54,610 nucleotides of DNA from Pseudomonadota bacterium (GTDB taxonomy: Bacteria > Desulfobacterota > Desulfobacteria > Desulfobacterales > Desulfosarcinaceae), in NCBI GenBank assembly GCA_023435265.1, contig JAEYRZ010000109.1:1-54610 (forward strand), read 5' to 3'. Under the pieces are notes generated by a model. That model saw nothing but the letters and a program-made list of their open reading frames with translations. It was not told the DNA's origin and did no database searches. The first letter of the stretch is position 1, and each line of letters begins with the position of its first letter. Below are positions 15,629 to 24,657 of this stretch, piece by piece. Both the position numbers and the translations under genes were made by a program.

Positions 15629-17140
15629 ATGAACCAGGTGGGTGCGACACCGGAGGGTACAAAAGAATTTGCCCGCCGGTTTACTGATATCGATTTCCTG
15701 CCGCTGGGGTGCACGGGATGGCTGGCCAGTGCGGCCGGTTTTGGCGGCTACCGCATCGCCGCGGGCGTCGCGATCCATGCGCAGGCGCTGAAGGCCGCCC
15801 TGACCGGGGGCGTCAATCTGATCGACACCAGCGCCAACTATGCGGACGGCGAGTCCGAGCGATTGATCGGACAGGTCCTGCGGGAATTGATGGCCGAAGG
15901 AGCGCTGAAACGCAATGAGGTCATTGTGGTTTCCAAGGCGGGTTACCTGCAGGGCCGCAACTACGAAATGAGCCAGGCGCGCAAGCGCGAGGGCAGCCCG
16001 CTTCCGGAGCTGGTGGAATACGGTCGCGGCTTGGAGCATTGCATCCATCCCGAATTCCTGGAGGATCAACTCACCCGCTCCCTGCGGCGGCTCGGTCTGA
16101 AGATGCTGGACGTTTTTCTGCTGCACAACCCCGAGTATTATCTGGCCTGGGCCCGCAAGCAGGGCCACACGCCGGAGGCGGCCGCAGGGGAATATTACCG
16201 GCGGATCCGAGCGGCTTTCGCGCTTCTCGAAAGCGAAGTGGCCGCAGGCCGAATACAGGCCTACGGTGTCAGTTCAAACACGTTGCCGGCACCCTCTGCA
16301 GACCCCGAATGGACCAGCCTCGATCGATTGATGCGCCTGGCGGATGAAGTCTCGAAAAGCCATCATTTTCGAATCGTCCAGCTGCCGCTCAATCTGTTGG
16401 AAAGCGGTGCGGTTCTCGAATTGGATGCTGAAGGCCGCAGCGTACTGGATCTGGCGGCCGAACGCCGGATGGGCGTCCTGATCAACCGGCCCCTGAATGC
16501 CTTCGATGGCCGCAGGATGATCCGGCTGGCCGAAATCCCCCCGCCGGACGAATTCGAAGATCAAGAAATCACGAGCGCGATCACCGCCTTCAAGCGTTCT
16601 GAAAAACGCTTTATCGGCAAGCAGCTGCAAGCCATGGCGCTTCCGCTGCCGTTGAGGCAGCGCATTGCCGATCAACTGGTGGTGGCCGATCACCTGATCC
16701 ATTACTGGCGCAACTTCGGCAGTTATGAGCACTGGCGGCAGGTCCGCGGTGGTTTCGTGCTGCCGCGCGTGATGGGCGTGGTGCAATATTTGAGGCAGAA
16801 TGCAGGCGCAGCGGCCGAGGTCCAAGCCTGGATCGACGCGCATCTGGCGTTGCTGGAGAAGGTCGATCGGGGAATCGAATCCGTTTATGCCGGATCGGCA
16901 ATCCGAGAGCAAAAAGTATTGAAGCGCCGCGTACGCGCCGCCGATCCCGAGTGGGGCCGGGCCGAGACCCTCAGCCAGATGGCCGTGCGGGCCTTACGCT
17001 CGACCCGCGGCGTCGGCTCGGTGCTGGTAGGCATGCGGCACACGGCTTACGTCACCGATATTTTAAGTGAACTGCGCCGGCCCGCACTGCAGTCCGATCG
17101 CCGCGAGGCCTGGCGCATCGTATCCACTCCATCGAAATGA
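15629..17140 (+). CDS. Aldo/keto reductase-like protein with long helical C-terminus
   Basis: A 503-residue protein. Residues ~20-300 are an aldo/keto reductase (AKR) barrel: DTSANYADGESERLIG contains the Asp-Tyr pair, VVSKAGYLQG the catalytic Lys, LLHNPEYYL the His, and AYGVSSNTL follows. The last ~170 residues are mostly helical and lie outside the minimal AKR fold; near the end, STRGVGSVLVGMRHTAYV resembles the usual AKR C-terminal segment. An insertion rather than a simple extension is therefore likely. Substrate unknown; NADPH-dependent carbonyl reduction would be the family expectation. GGGAG precedes the ATG. The gene stands alone, convergent with the HIT gene 5 bp away. Confidence 0.82.
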   Translation: MNQVGATPEGTKEFARRFTDIDFLPLGCTGWLASAAGFGGYRIAAGVAIHAQALKAALTGGVNLIDTSANYADGESERLIGQVLRELMAEGALKRNEVIVVSKAGYLQGRNYEMSQARKREGSPLPELVEYGRGLEHCIHPEFLEDQLTRSLRRLGLKMLDVFLLHNPEYYLAWARKQGHTPEAAAGEYYRRIRAAFALLESEVAAGRIQAYGVSSNTLPAPSADPEWTSLDRLMRLADEVSKSHHFRIVQLPLNLLESGAVLELDAEGRSVLDLAAERRMGVLINRPLNAFDGRRMIRLAEIPPPDEFEDQEITSAITAFKRSEKRFIGKQLQAMALPLPLRQRIADQLVVADHLIHYWRNFGSYEHWRQVRGGFVLPRVMGVVQYLRQNAGAAAEVQAWIDAHLALLEKVDRGIESVYAGSAIREQKVLKRRVRAADPEWGRAETLSQMAVRALRSTRGVGSVLVGMRHTAYVTDILSELRRPALQSDRREAWRIVSTPSK

Positions 17141-17145
17141 GCCGT

Positions 17146-17493
17146 CTATCGGGCCATGAGCATCGGGCCGAGACGGCGGCCGCCGAACAGATGCATATGC
17201 AGGTGAAACACTTCCTGCCCCGCGTTCCGATTGCAGTTGACCAGCAGACGGTAACCGTCCTCGGCGATACCCTCCCGGGCAGCGATATTCTTGGCCGCCG
17301 TGAACATATGGCCGATCAGTTGCTCGTCCTCGGCCGTGATATCGTTGACGGTGGGGATCTCTTTGTTGGGCACGATCAGAATATGCGTAGGGGCTTGAGG
17401 TTCGATATCCCGGAAAGCGGTCACCTGATCATCCTGATACACGATGTCCGCCTTGATTTCTCCGCGCACGATTTTCGAAAAAATTGTCGGCAT
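17146..17493 (-). CDS. HIT-family nucleotide-binding protein (HINT type)
   Basis: A 115-residue histidine-triad protein. The C-terminal HLHMHLFGGR carries the His-x-His-x-His active site, and the N-terminal TIFSKIVRGE and FRDIEPQAPTHILIVP are characteristic of HINT-type purine nucleoside phosphoramidases. The ATG at 17493 has an AAGGAGGAG ribosome site; longer in-frame starts would remove it. Cytoplasmic, monocistronic, convergent with the AKR gene. Confidence 0.94.
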   Translation of the reverse strand: MPTIFSKIVRGEIKADIVYQDDQVTAFRDIEPQAPTHILIVPNKEIPTVNDITAEDEQLIGHMFTAAKNIAAREGIAEDGYRLLVNCNRNAGQEVFHLHMHLFGGRRLGPMLMAR

Positions 17494-17629
17494 GACTCCT
17501 CCTTCAACGATGCGTGAAATCGCCGCTGTTCGCAAATTTAACTATTGAGCATAAACCAGATCATTTTGCAATTGATCATCGGTGCGCAATCGCTGCACCC
17601 GCGAAGCCCCGGGTGACGGGGCGCGAAGC

Positions 17630-18682
17630 TCATTCTTCTCCCGGAACCGCTCTCGGGGGGGATGATTTTCCTGCCATGCTGCGGGTGAGCCGATCGCGGT
17701 TCCATTCGTCTTCGCGGCTGGCATTGTGTTTCCGAATCAGGCAGTCCGGACGGCTGCAATGAGGGCATTCGTGGACGCCGCAGGGATCCATGTGGATCAG
17801 GACGCTGATGTTCTGAAAAGCATCCGTAAGCAAGCCTTCGAGCACCTTGGCTTCCTGATGCGCTTCCATCAAAGGTGCGTCCCCAGGCAGCACCAGGTGG
17901 AGGTCTACATGGATCAGGTTGCCGGCACGCCATGCCCGCAGTTGGTGGATGTCGATCCAGGCGGGCCGGCGGTGCTGTTTGAGAAGTTGAGTGATTTGAT
18001 CGAGCAGGAGCGGATCGGTGGCATCCATCAGCCGGGTAGAAGACTCGATGACCAGACGACTTCCGGCCACAAGGATATGCAATCCCAGCAGACAGGCCAC
18101 TGCGCCATCCGCCCACAACCAGCCCGTCAGGCGAACCACGAGCAGGCCCGCGATTACCCCAAGGCTTGAGTAAACATCCGTAAAAAGGTGTTTGCCGTCG
18201 GCGATCAAGGCAAGTGACTGCGTTCGTCTGCCGATGCGGATCAACGCCGCTCCCATCGAAGCATTCGCGAAGGTGGCGGTGAAGAGCAGCAAGGCACCTT
18301 CCTGCAGTCTGGGAAGGGGACGTGGAAGCAGAATTTGCTGAATGCCGGCATAAAAAATGCCGCCTGCGGCCAGCATGATCAGGGCGCCTTCGAAACCTGC
18401 CGAAAAGTACTCGATCTTGCCATGACCATAAGGATGATTCGGATCCGGCGGTTTGGCGGCCACCCAGACACTGAGCGCGGCGAAGGCCCCGGCCGCGACA
18501 TTGATGATCGATTCGAGGGCATCGGAAAGAACCGCCGAGGAGTGTGTTATTCGATAGGTGTAAAACTTGAGGCCGAGCAGCACGATGCTCAGACCGAAAG
18601 AAAACAGAATCGTTCGCATTCGCAAGCGCTGCTGCAATGCTTGCGGAGCAGCCGGTTCGGCAATGCGGGAGTGTTCGCCCAT
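17630..18682 (-). CDS. Cation diffusion facilitator family metal exporter
   Basis: A 350-residue CDF transporter with about six transmembrane segments in the first 215 residues. Metal-site motifs are DALESI in helix 2 and DGKHLFTDVYSS in helix 5. The HPYGHGKIEYFSAG loop is typical of the FieF/YiiP-like branch. The cytoplasmic domain (220-300) contains IDLHQLRAW-like sequence (IDIHQLRAW) and HVDLHLVLP. The C-terminal tail adds a Cys/His cluster, CGVHECPHCSRPDC, which could be a metal-binding extension. It would export divalent cations such as zinc or iron by proton exchange. The nearby znu uptake operon makes zinc plausible but does not prove it. Confidence 0.92.
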   Translation of the reverse strand: MGEHSRIAEPAAPQALQQRLRMRTILFSFGLSIVLLGLKFYTYRITHSSAVLSDALESIINVAAGAFAALSVWVAAKPPDPNHPYGHGKIEYFSAGFEGALIMLAAGGIFYAGIQQILLPRPLPRLQEGALLLFTATFANASMGAALIRIGRRTQSLALIADGKHLFTDVYSSLGVIAGLLVVRLTGWLWADGAVACLLGLHILVAGSRLVIESSTRLMDATDPLLLDQITQLLKQHRRPAWIDIHQLRAWRAGNLIHVDLHLVLPGDAPLMEAHQEAKVLEGLLTDAFQNISVLIHMDPCGVHECPHCSRPDCLIRKHNASREDEWNRDRLTRSMAGKSSPPRAVPGEE

Positions 18683-18723
18683 CAGCTCATCCCGGGTATC
18701 GGCGGTCGGTGTACGGCCACGAA

Positions 18724-19611
18724 TCAGCGCGGATGGGACGAACTTTGATTCATGCGCGCGAGCACCTGGAAGAGTCCCTGTGTCCCCAGATTTTCTTCTC
18801 CCTGAGCGGTTGCCGCAACATAAAATTGATGGACCAGCGCCAAACCGGGCAGGGACAGCTTCATGCGCGCGGCCTCGGCCAGTGCGATCCCCATATCCTT
18901 GACGAAGTGCCGGATCAGGAAACCAGGATCGAAGTCGCCGCGTGCGATGCGGCGGCCAAGATTGTTGATGGCCCAGGAACTGGCCGCTCCCTGGCCAATG
19001 GCATCGATGACCGCATCAAGACCAAGGCCGGCGCGTTGCGCATATAGCAGGCTTTCCACGGTACCCATCATGGTCCCGGCGATCAGAATCTGATTGCACA
19101 TTTTGGTGTGCTGACCTTTGCCGGCAGACCCCATCCAAGCGATGTTGCGGCCCATGCATTGCAGCAGGGACAGGCTGCGGTCGAAGGCCGGCCTGTCCCC
19201 GCCCACCATGATGGCCAGGGTGGCTTCACGCGCGCCGACGTCACCGCCCGATACGGGCGCGTCCAGGGCATCGATCCGGCGGCCCTTTGCGGCCTCATAA
19301 AGCGTCACGGCCAGATCCGGGCTGGAGGTGGTCATATCGATCACCATGCCGCCCGGAGCCATCGAAGCGATCACCCCTTTTTCACCGAGCATCGTCTCTT
19401 CCACATCCTGCGGATAACCGACCATCGCGAAGACGATTGCGGCGCTTTGGGCCACGTCGCGTGGGGATTCGCACCAAAGGGCGCCTTTATCGACGAGATT
19501 GCGGGCTTTGGAGGGCGTCCGGTTGTAAATATGAAGCCGGTGGCCTGCGGAGATCAGGTGGCCGCACATGGCATTGCCCATGATTCCTGTTCCAATCCAT
19601 CCGATATCCAT
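18724..19611 (-). CDS. NAD(P)-dependent beta-hydroxyacid dehydrogenase (HIBADH family)
   Basis: A 295-residue member of the 3-hydroxyisobutyrate/tartronate semialdehyde reductase family. The N-terminal Rossmann motif is IGWIGTGIMGNAM, the substrate loop DAPVSGGDVGAREATLAIMVGG, and catalytic Lys lies in GKGQHTKMCNQ. The start at MDIGWIG (19611) follows AAAGGA; the longer frame lacks family sequence. It lies 41 bp downstream of the CDF start on the same strand, but no functional link is apparent. Substrate cannot be assigned. Confidence 0.92.
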   Translation of the reverse strand: MDIGWIGTGIMGNAMCGHLISAGHRLHIYNRTPSKARNLVDKGALWCESPRDVAQSAAIVFAMVGYPQDVEETMLGEKGVIASMAPGGMVIDMTTSSPDLAVTLYEAAKGRRIDALDAPVSGGDVGAREATLAIMVGGDRPAFDRSLSLLQCMGRNIAWMGSAGKGQHTKMCNQILIAGTMMGTVESLLYAQRAGLGLDAVIDAIGQGAASSWAINNLGRRIARGDFDPGFLIRHFVKDMGIALAEAARMKLSLPGLALVHQFYVAATAQGEENLGTQGLFQVLARMNQSSSHPR

Positions 19612-19682
19612 GTTTTCCTTTGATCCCCCGTTATCAATTACTATAGTGTGCACCGTTGAAGAAACAAGTTCGGAAACTGTAA

Positions 19683-19922
19683 ATGCTGGATCATATTCGG
19701 GTCGAATGCTACAGCGGGTATCGGGGGGAAGAAACCCCCCGTCGGTTCTGGTTGAATCAGCGGTGCATCCGTGTGGAGCAGGTGCTTGATCGCTGGCTGT
19801 CTCCTGAACATCGCTATTTCAAGGTTCTGGGTGACGACCGGGCGGTTTACATACTCCGTCACGATGTCGGCTGCGGCAATTGGGAGCTTACATTTTTTTC
19901 GGGCATTTCTCCATCCGACTGA
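19683..19922 (+). CDS. Conserved-looking 79-residue hypothetical protein
   Basis: A small soluble protein rich in Arg, Trp and Cys. It reads like a compact beta-strand domain: IRVECYSGYRGEETPRRF, then WLSPEHRYFKVLGDDRAVYIL and CGNWELTFF. The start lies 71 bp from the divergent dehydrogenase start. Its last 64 bp overlap the 3' end of the MltD-like gene in antisense. Composition and reading frame look protein-coding rather than a shadow; I cannot name a function. The ribosome site is weak. Confidence 0.65.
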   Translation: MLDHIRVECYSGYRGEETPRRFWLNQRCIRVEQVLDRWLSPEHRYFKVLGDDRAVYILRHDVGCGNWELTFFSGISPSD

Positions 19923-22240
19923 TCCGATTCCACGGGATCTACTTCGGTTTCATCGGGCGCACCGATCCCAGGTTCATCGCCCGTGTTCTTCTCGATCACG
20001 GGAATCATGATGGTCTGCTGCAAGGTCAACTGCGTTAAATCCACGTCCGGGTTACAATGTTTGAGCAGCCACATGGGGACGCCGAACCGCTCCCGGCACA
20101 AGATCCAATAGTTGTCCCCCCGGCGGACCCGATATGGCTGAAGCGCGCCGACCCGGTAAACGGCAAAGAAATCCTCCTGCAACCGTTTGTGGTATTCATA
20201 GCGCTTTTCCGCGAATTCCTGGGCCGACACCTTGTTCAGGGGGATTTTGACCCTCTGACCCAGTTGCACCGTGGCGCCGAATCGCAGGTGATTCAAGTCA
20301 CGGATTTTCTGGGTGCGCACCTCGGCCCACTCTGCAATATGCCCCAAGGTCTCTTCGATTTCCAGTTGAATCTGGCCGACGGGGAGACCGTTCTGTTTCC
20401 CGATTTCCTCAACCTTCATATCGGCCGCGACGATTTCGAAATTGGGTTGGGTTTCCCCTGCCGTCAGAATGTTTTCAACCGTCGAAGGAGCGTCGCTCGG
20501 TATCGGAATGACCGCCGCCAGCATGGGCTGAGGATAGAGCTCGTCCTCTGTTTGAGATCCGTTCTGCCCAGTCGTTTCGGCCGCGGGCGGTTTCTCGACC
20601 GCGGGCTGTTCCTCGACTGCAGCGGATGTTTCGATTGCGGCCGGTTTTTCGAGTTCGGCCGTTTCAATGACCGGCGGCAGAGAGGGCTTTTCAGACACCG
20701 CCTCGCTCGGCGGTATCTGCGTTATAGGTAAATCCGCTTCGGGAACTACGGCGGCTGCATCGGCGACTGTTGCTTCAGCAGCGGCTGCGATCACGGCACG
20801 GGCTTCGGTATCTCCTGCCATGACGGGCTGAACGACCGACGCTTCGGCAGCCGCACTCTTCGGAGACCTTTTCTCTGTCGTACCGTCAGCCTTTGAGGCC
20901 AGCAGGATTTCACCGGCGCCCGGGATGCGCAATGTCTGGCGGGGATGCAGGACGGTTCGTTGCGTCATGTTGTTCGCCGTCAACAGTGCGGGAAGGGTGA
21001 TCCCGTGCCTTCTGGCGATTCGTCCCGCCGTATCGCCGGCCTGTACCGTGTAGAAACGGCTGGGCATCTGGGTGTTTTGATAGAGCGCCGCTGGAACGAC
21101 GGCAATCAAAGGCGTCTGGCTGTCATCCGCGTACCGGGGCAGGTTAAGGGCATAGCCTCTGGGAATCAGCTTCTGCCCGCTGAAGACCGGCGGCCGCAGT
21201 GCAGGATTCAATTCCATGAGCTCGTCGGTATCAAGGGCAAAGTGATCACGCAGCTTTTCAAAAGAACAAAAGCCTTCGAGCACGACGGTCTGGATCGCAC
21301 GGGGCCTGTCGAAAGCAACATCACCGAAGTAATCACGGTAGTTGCGGGCCACGTGCCGCGCCGCAAGAAATTCGGAGTAGAAGTTGCGCGATGCGAATTT
21401 GAAAAGGCGGCTGTGATGCTTTTTAAAAATTTCAGGATATGACCCGTGGAGTTGCTTTGCTTTTTCCATTCCCGCCGCCCCATGATTATAGGCGGTCAGC
21501 GCCATGGGCCAGTCCTCCAGCTTCGAATAGTTTTCTTTTAAGAGCCTGGCCGCCGCGTGCGTTGCCCGAATCGGATCGCGCCGTTCATCCAGGACATAGC
21601 CGATTTCCATGAAGCGCTGTCCGGTGGAACGCATGAACTGCCATAATCCTGCAGCCCCGAATTTGCTGTAAGCCCTGACATTGAAGGATGATTCCACATG
21701 CGGAAGATAGGCAAGATCTTCCGGAAGATGATAGGAACGGAAAATCTCGATGATTTGATCCATGTAGGCGCCCGAACGGATCAGTCCGGCCAGAAAGCGG
21801 TCCTTCTGCCCGATCTGGCAGCGGATGTTGCCCGCTGCGCGGCGAAATGCCGGCCCGTCTGCGGATTCACCGAACAGTGCGGCCACCCGACTGGCTTCGG
21901 CCTCATCCGGAGCGGGACCCCCGTCCGCCAGCCGCCTCAGAACCGCGGAATATTTAGTCCTGACCCGATCCATGATCTCACGGTTGATCTCGCGCGAACC
22001 GGGTGCCTCATAGGGTCTTATGTCGATGACATCGTAGATGATGTTCAGATCGGTGCTGTCATGGACCACGGCTTGGGAACTGGTATACCTTCCATAGATG
22101 TCGATCCAGAAGTTGACGTTGGGTGTCACACATTCGAATTGTGGAAAAGGTGATTCGTCGGCTGAAAGACTCGCGTGCCAGCATGACAATAAAAGACAGA
22201 TAAAGGCCGTGCCGCAGATAAAACCTTTCACTTTGAACAT
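19859..22240 (-). CDS. mltD: MltD-like membrane-bound lytic transglycosylase with LysM domains
   Basis: A 793-residue envelope enzyme that cleaves peptidoglycan glycan strands. The N-terminal export signal ends at LLLSC, a possible lipobox (Cys20). The SLT domain (~165-320) has catalytic Glu183 in LPHVESSFN, then GAAGLWQFM and LTAYNHGAAGM. A LysM domain follows (YTVQAGDTAGRIARRHGI). A Pro/Ala/Glu-rich low-complexity linker of ~170 residues comes next, then a weaker repeat region and a C-terminal LysM-like unit (YRVRRGDNYWILCRERFGV). The start at MFKVKGF is chosen for its signal peptide and AAGGGG ribosome site. It is longer than E. coli MltD because of the linker. Confidence 0.92.
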   Translation of the reverse strand: MFKVKGFICGTAFICLLLSCWHASLSADESPFPQFECVTPNVNFWIDIYGRYTSSQAVVHDSTDLNIIYDVIDIRPYEAPGSREINREIMDRVRTKYSAVLRRLADGGPAPDEAEASRVAALFGESADGPAFRRAAGNIRCQIGQKDRFLAGLIRSGAYMDQIIEIFRSYHLPEDLAYLPHVESSFNVRAYSKFGAAGLWQFMRSTGQRFMEIGYVLDERRDPIRATHAAARLLKENYSKLEDWPMALTAYNHGAAGMEKAKQLHGSYPEIFKKHHSRLFKFASRNFYSEFLAARHVARNYRDYFGDVAFDRPRAIQTVVLEGFCSFEKLRDHFALDTDELMELNPALRPPVFSGQKLIPRGYALNLPRYADDSQTPLIAVVPAALYQNTQMPSRFYTVQAGDTAGRIARRHGITLPALLTANNMTQRTVLHPRQTLRIPGAGEILLASKADGTTEKRSPKSAAAEASVVQPVMAGDTEARAVIAAAAEATVADAAAVVPEADLPITQIPPSEAVSEKPSLPPVIETAELEKPAAIETSAAVEEQPAVEKPPAAETTGQNGSQTEDELYPQPMLAAVIPIPSDAPSTVENILTAGETQPNFEIVAADMKVEEIGKQNGLPVGQIQLEIEETLGHIAEWAEVRTQKIRDLNHLRFGATVQLGQRVKIPLNKVSAQEFAEKRYEYHKRLQEDFFAVYRVGALQPYRVRRGDNYWILCRERFGVPMWLLKHCNPDVDLTQLTLQQTIMIPVIEKNTGDEPGIGAPDETEVDPVESDQSDGEMPEKNVSSQLPQPTS

Positions 22241-22506
22241 GGATTCCCCTTTGAACGGTTGAATTGAAGACGTGAACAGTAAGGCAAATTTTATACCAGT
22301 GGGTCGACTGTTATGATCCGCGCCGTCTGTGAGCGGGGCCTTTCGCGAGCCGAATCGCTCGTCAAAAAAATGTTGGGGGTCGTCCGTTTGCTGACGGGCC
22401 AAAGCGTATCGCGCTGCGCACGTGTGACTGGATTGGGTTGCAATTCGCGACAATCACTTTTACATTCCAGATATCAAAAGAATCGTGATCTTGGAAGGCG
22501 AAAAGC

Positions 22507-23064
22507 ATGTTCAAAATCGTCCTCGCACAGATTCCCGATGAGGGAATGACCCGGGTTTATGAGCAAGATGCCCGGATATTCAGCAGCTTGAAAGAAATGA
22601 TCCAATCCGGCGAGGTCGCGTTCCAGGCCCCCCTGCGGTTCGAATTGAGCGTCCGGCGCGAAAGGGATATGATTCGGGTCGATGGGCGCTTGAGGGCCGT
22701 ATTCGTTCTCGGCTGCAGCCGTTGCCTCGAATCTTTTCAAAGCCGTATCGAGCAACCATTTACACTGCGCTATGCACGTCCGCAAGCCAGGAATGAACGC
22801 ATCGAACGCCGCTCGGATGTCGAGTTGGACGCCGACCAGATCGGGCTTTCCTTTTTCGAGGGGGAAGAAATCGACTTGCGGGATGCCCTTCAAGAGCAGA
22901 TTATCCTGGCCTTGCCGATCAAGCCGTTGTGCCGTGAAGATTGCAAGGGATTGTGCCCGCACTGCGGTGCGGAGCTGAACCGTGAGCCATGCCGATGCCG
23001 TGTGACGGCACGGGGTGGCCCGTTCGAGATGCTTAGAACTTTAAAATTGCGTTCAGACCAATGA
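22507..23064 (+). CDS. yceD: YceD/DUF177 family protein (23S rRNA accumulation-like)
   Basis: A 185-residue DUF177 protein. CSRCLESF in the middle and a C-terminal Cys cluster (CREDCKGLCPHCGAELN) suggest zinc binding. Family members act in 23S rRNA processing and usually precede rpmF, plsX and fabH. Here no rpmF follows; instead a lipoprotein gene starts at the overlapping ATGA. GGAAGG precedes the ATG. A candidate promoter (TTGCAA, 17 bases, TACATT) lies at about 22440-22470 in the 266-bp divergent gap shared with mltD. Confidence 0.88.
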   Translation: MFKIVLAQIPDEGMTRVYEQDARIFSSLKEMIQSGEVAFQAPLRFELSVRRERDMIRVDGRLRAVFVLGCSRCLESFQSRIEQPFTLRYARPQARNERIERRSDVELDADQIGLSFFEGEEIDLRDALQEQIILALPIKPLCREDCKGLCPHCGAELNREPCRCRVTARGGPFEMLRTLKLRSDQ

Positions 23065-23737
23065 GGGGTATGCGACTCGCAGGATTCATCGGATTGTTAT
23101 TATTGCTGGCGGCCTGTCGTTCGGATAACGTCGCGATCGGCGTCTCTTTCCAAACGGTGGACGGATTGCAGCGCGGCGATCGCGTGCTCTTCGAAAGCAA
23201 TCCTGCGGGCAGAATCGAAGCCGTCGAGTACGGAAACGATCGGACCTATCTGGTTCGTTTGCAGGTAGACAAGGGGTTCGCCAATGCCCTGACAGAATAC
23301 TCGCGGTTTCAAATCATCGACGATCCCGGAAAACCAGGTCGCAAAGCCATTAAATCGCCCTGACGCAGCCGGGCGGAAAGCGCCTGCCGGAAGGTGCCGT
23401 CGTAAACGGCACCTCAAGAGAGGGCTTTTTAAACCCGCTGCTGGAGAAAGATCTGGAAGCCGGGCTGCGCTATATCAGGGAGCAGGCCGATCGTCTGGCA
23501 CGCGAAATCCGGCAGATTCCCGAAAGCGAAGCATATCGCCGGTTGATAAAAAACCTGTCCGATGTGGCGGCTGAAATCGCACGCGCGGAAGCGCAGACCC
23601 GGGAGAAACTCAAAGAGGAGTGGCTCCCGCGGATCGAGAACGATCTGGAAACATTCAAGAAGCACCTGCGCGAATTCGGCAGGGAAGAAGATGCGCGCCC
23701 CTTGGAACAAGAACTCGATCGAATCCGCAAAATATAA
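23061..23737 (+). pseudogene. MlaD/MCE-like lipoprotein gene with a single-base frameshift
   Basis: The first frame encodes a lipoprotein signal (LLLLLAACR) and an MCE-like strand domain (IGVSFQTVDGLQRGDRVLF) and stops at 23363. A different frame is open from 23354 to 23737 and continues the protein sensibly: ALTQPGGKRLPEGAVVNGTS, then a long amphipathic helix ending at LDRIRKI. At 23349-23356 the sequence ATTAAATC would read Ile-Glu-Ile if one G were restored (ATTGAAATC). The loss therefore looks like one deleted base. Restored length is ~225 residues. The start overlaps the yceD stop (ATGA); an internal ATG at 23070 has a better ribosome site. Real inactivation, sequencing error or programmed shift cannot be separated here. 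Confidence 0.8.
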
Positions 23738-23765
23738 TCGCGTATGCGTTCAGGAAGTGATCTCG

Positions 23766-23945
23766 ATGTCTATTAAGTTGTTGGCCCGCGATCTCTATCG
23801 TGCACAGCAGACGGTCGACCGCCTCGAGAAGGCGTTGGAGACTGCCCGGGAGGCGTATAAAGCGGAGATCGAAGAATCGTTGCGGCGCGCACGGGCGGAG
23901 CGCGATCGGCTGCGCCAGTTTCTGGACGGCCAGATCGGGCGCTGA
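23766..23945 (+). CDS. Small coiled-coil protein, function unknown
   Basis: A 59-residue, highly charged, wholly helical protein. The run DLYRAQQTVDRLEKALETAR shows heptad-like spacing of Leu/Ala, and Arg/Glu-rich segments follow. An AGGAAG ribosome site precedes the ATG. It starts 28 bp after the frameshifted MlaD-like gene on the same strand, so it is probably co-transcribed with yceD. No catalytic motif or membrane segment. Function not recognised. Confidence 0.7.
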   Translation: MSIKLLARDLYRAQQTVDRLEKALETAREAYKAEIEESLRRARAERDRLRQFLDGQIGR

Positions 23946-23979
23946 TAAAGCCGCGTGGGTGCCCCGTGCTGGTCTGGCG

Positions 23980-24348
23980 TCAGGCTTTCCTGAAAAAAAG
24001 ATAAATGGCAAGCGCCAACAGAACCACTGCAAAAATTTTTTTAAAATTGGCGGTGGAAACATGCTCCACCAACCGGGCACCGATTTGCGCTCCGGCAATG
24101 CCCCCCAAGCCCAACAGCAAACCCGCTCGATAATCCACGTTAGCCAGTTTGTTATGCGCCACCAGTGCCGAAATACTGATCACCAGGATCGCCAGGAAAG
24201 AAGTGCCGACCGACTTTTGGGCCGTATAACCGAGAAAAAGCAGCAGCGGCACCAAAAGGAAACCTCCGCCCAAGCCCGTAAAAGCTGCACCGATTCCCAC
24301 GACAATTCCGAACACCACCATCAAGACCAAACTTGCCCCATTTTCCAT
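23980..24348 (-). CDS. Half-size TSUP (TauE/SafE) family permease
   Basis: A 122-residue membrane protein with about four transmembrane helices. The TSUP signature is visible: FGIVVGIGAAFTGLGGGFLL-type N-terminal glycine motif, VGTSFLAILVISISAL, then LLGLGGIAGAQIGARL. TSUP transporters move sulfite, sulfonates or other organic anions and are usually ~250 residues with two such repeats. This one has a single repeat and would need to dimerise. Start and stop look intact, so it is not an obvious truncation. Confidence 0.88.
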   Translation of the reverse strand: MENGASLVLMVVFGIVVGIGAAFTGLGGGFLLVPLLLFLGYTAQKSVGTSFLAILVISISALVAHNKLANVDYRAGLLLGLGGIAGAQIGARLVEHVSTANFKKIFAVVLLALAIYLFFRKA

Positions 24349-24657
24349 TGGACGAAATCCTTTTTCGATCGGTTGCCACAGCGCTGATTACTGCGCATCG
24401 GCCGTTTCTTCAATTATTTTTGTCCGCGGGACGGCCTCGACATCGACGCGTGACTTTTCCCCGGAGCGGTGTGCCATCGAACGAAACTCGAAATTTCAAG
24501 ATATCCGCAAAGTCTCCGGACCCCGTTCAGCCCATGTCGGGCCGATTTTCGTTGATCCTGTCCAAATTGACATCCGGGGAATTCTCAACTAATGTCAAGG
24601 ATATCATTCCAGTTTGATCCGCGGCAAGGCAGGCAACATTGAACAAGGGAAATCGGC
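24349..24657. other. 309-bp intergenic region upstream of the PilZ gene
   Basis: Divergent region between the TSUP permease and the PilZ gene. It contains a good -35 element and a modest -10 for the PilZ gene (listed separately). I see no RNA gene, repeat or further open frame. Confidence 0.5.
24567..24595 (+). promoter_or_regulatory. Candidate sigma-70 promoter for the PilZ gene
   Basis: Perfect TTGACA (24567-24572), 17 bases, then TAATGT (24590-24595; 3 of 6). It lies about 60 bp upstream of the PilZ start in an intergenic stretch. Confidence 0.45.

Noticed and set aside
17566..17610. GC-rich hairpin (GCCCCG/CGGGGC) after the CDF exporter gene
   Set aside because: No following T-run on the minus strand, so I do not call it a terminator.
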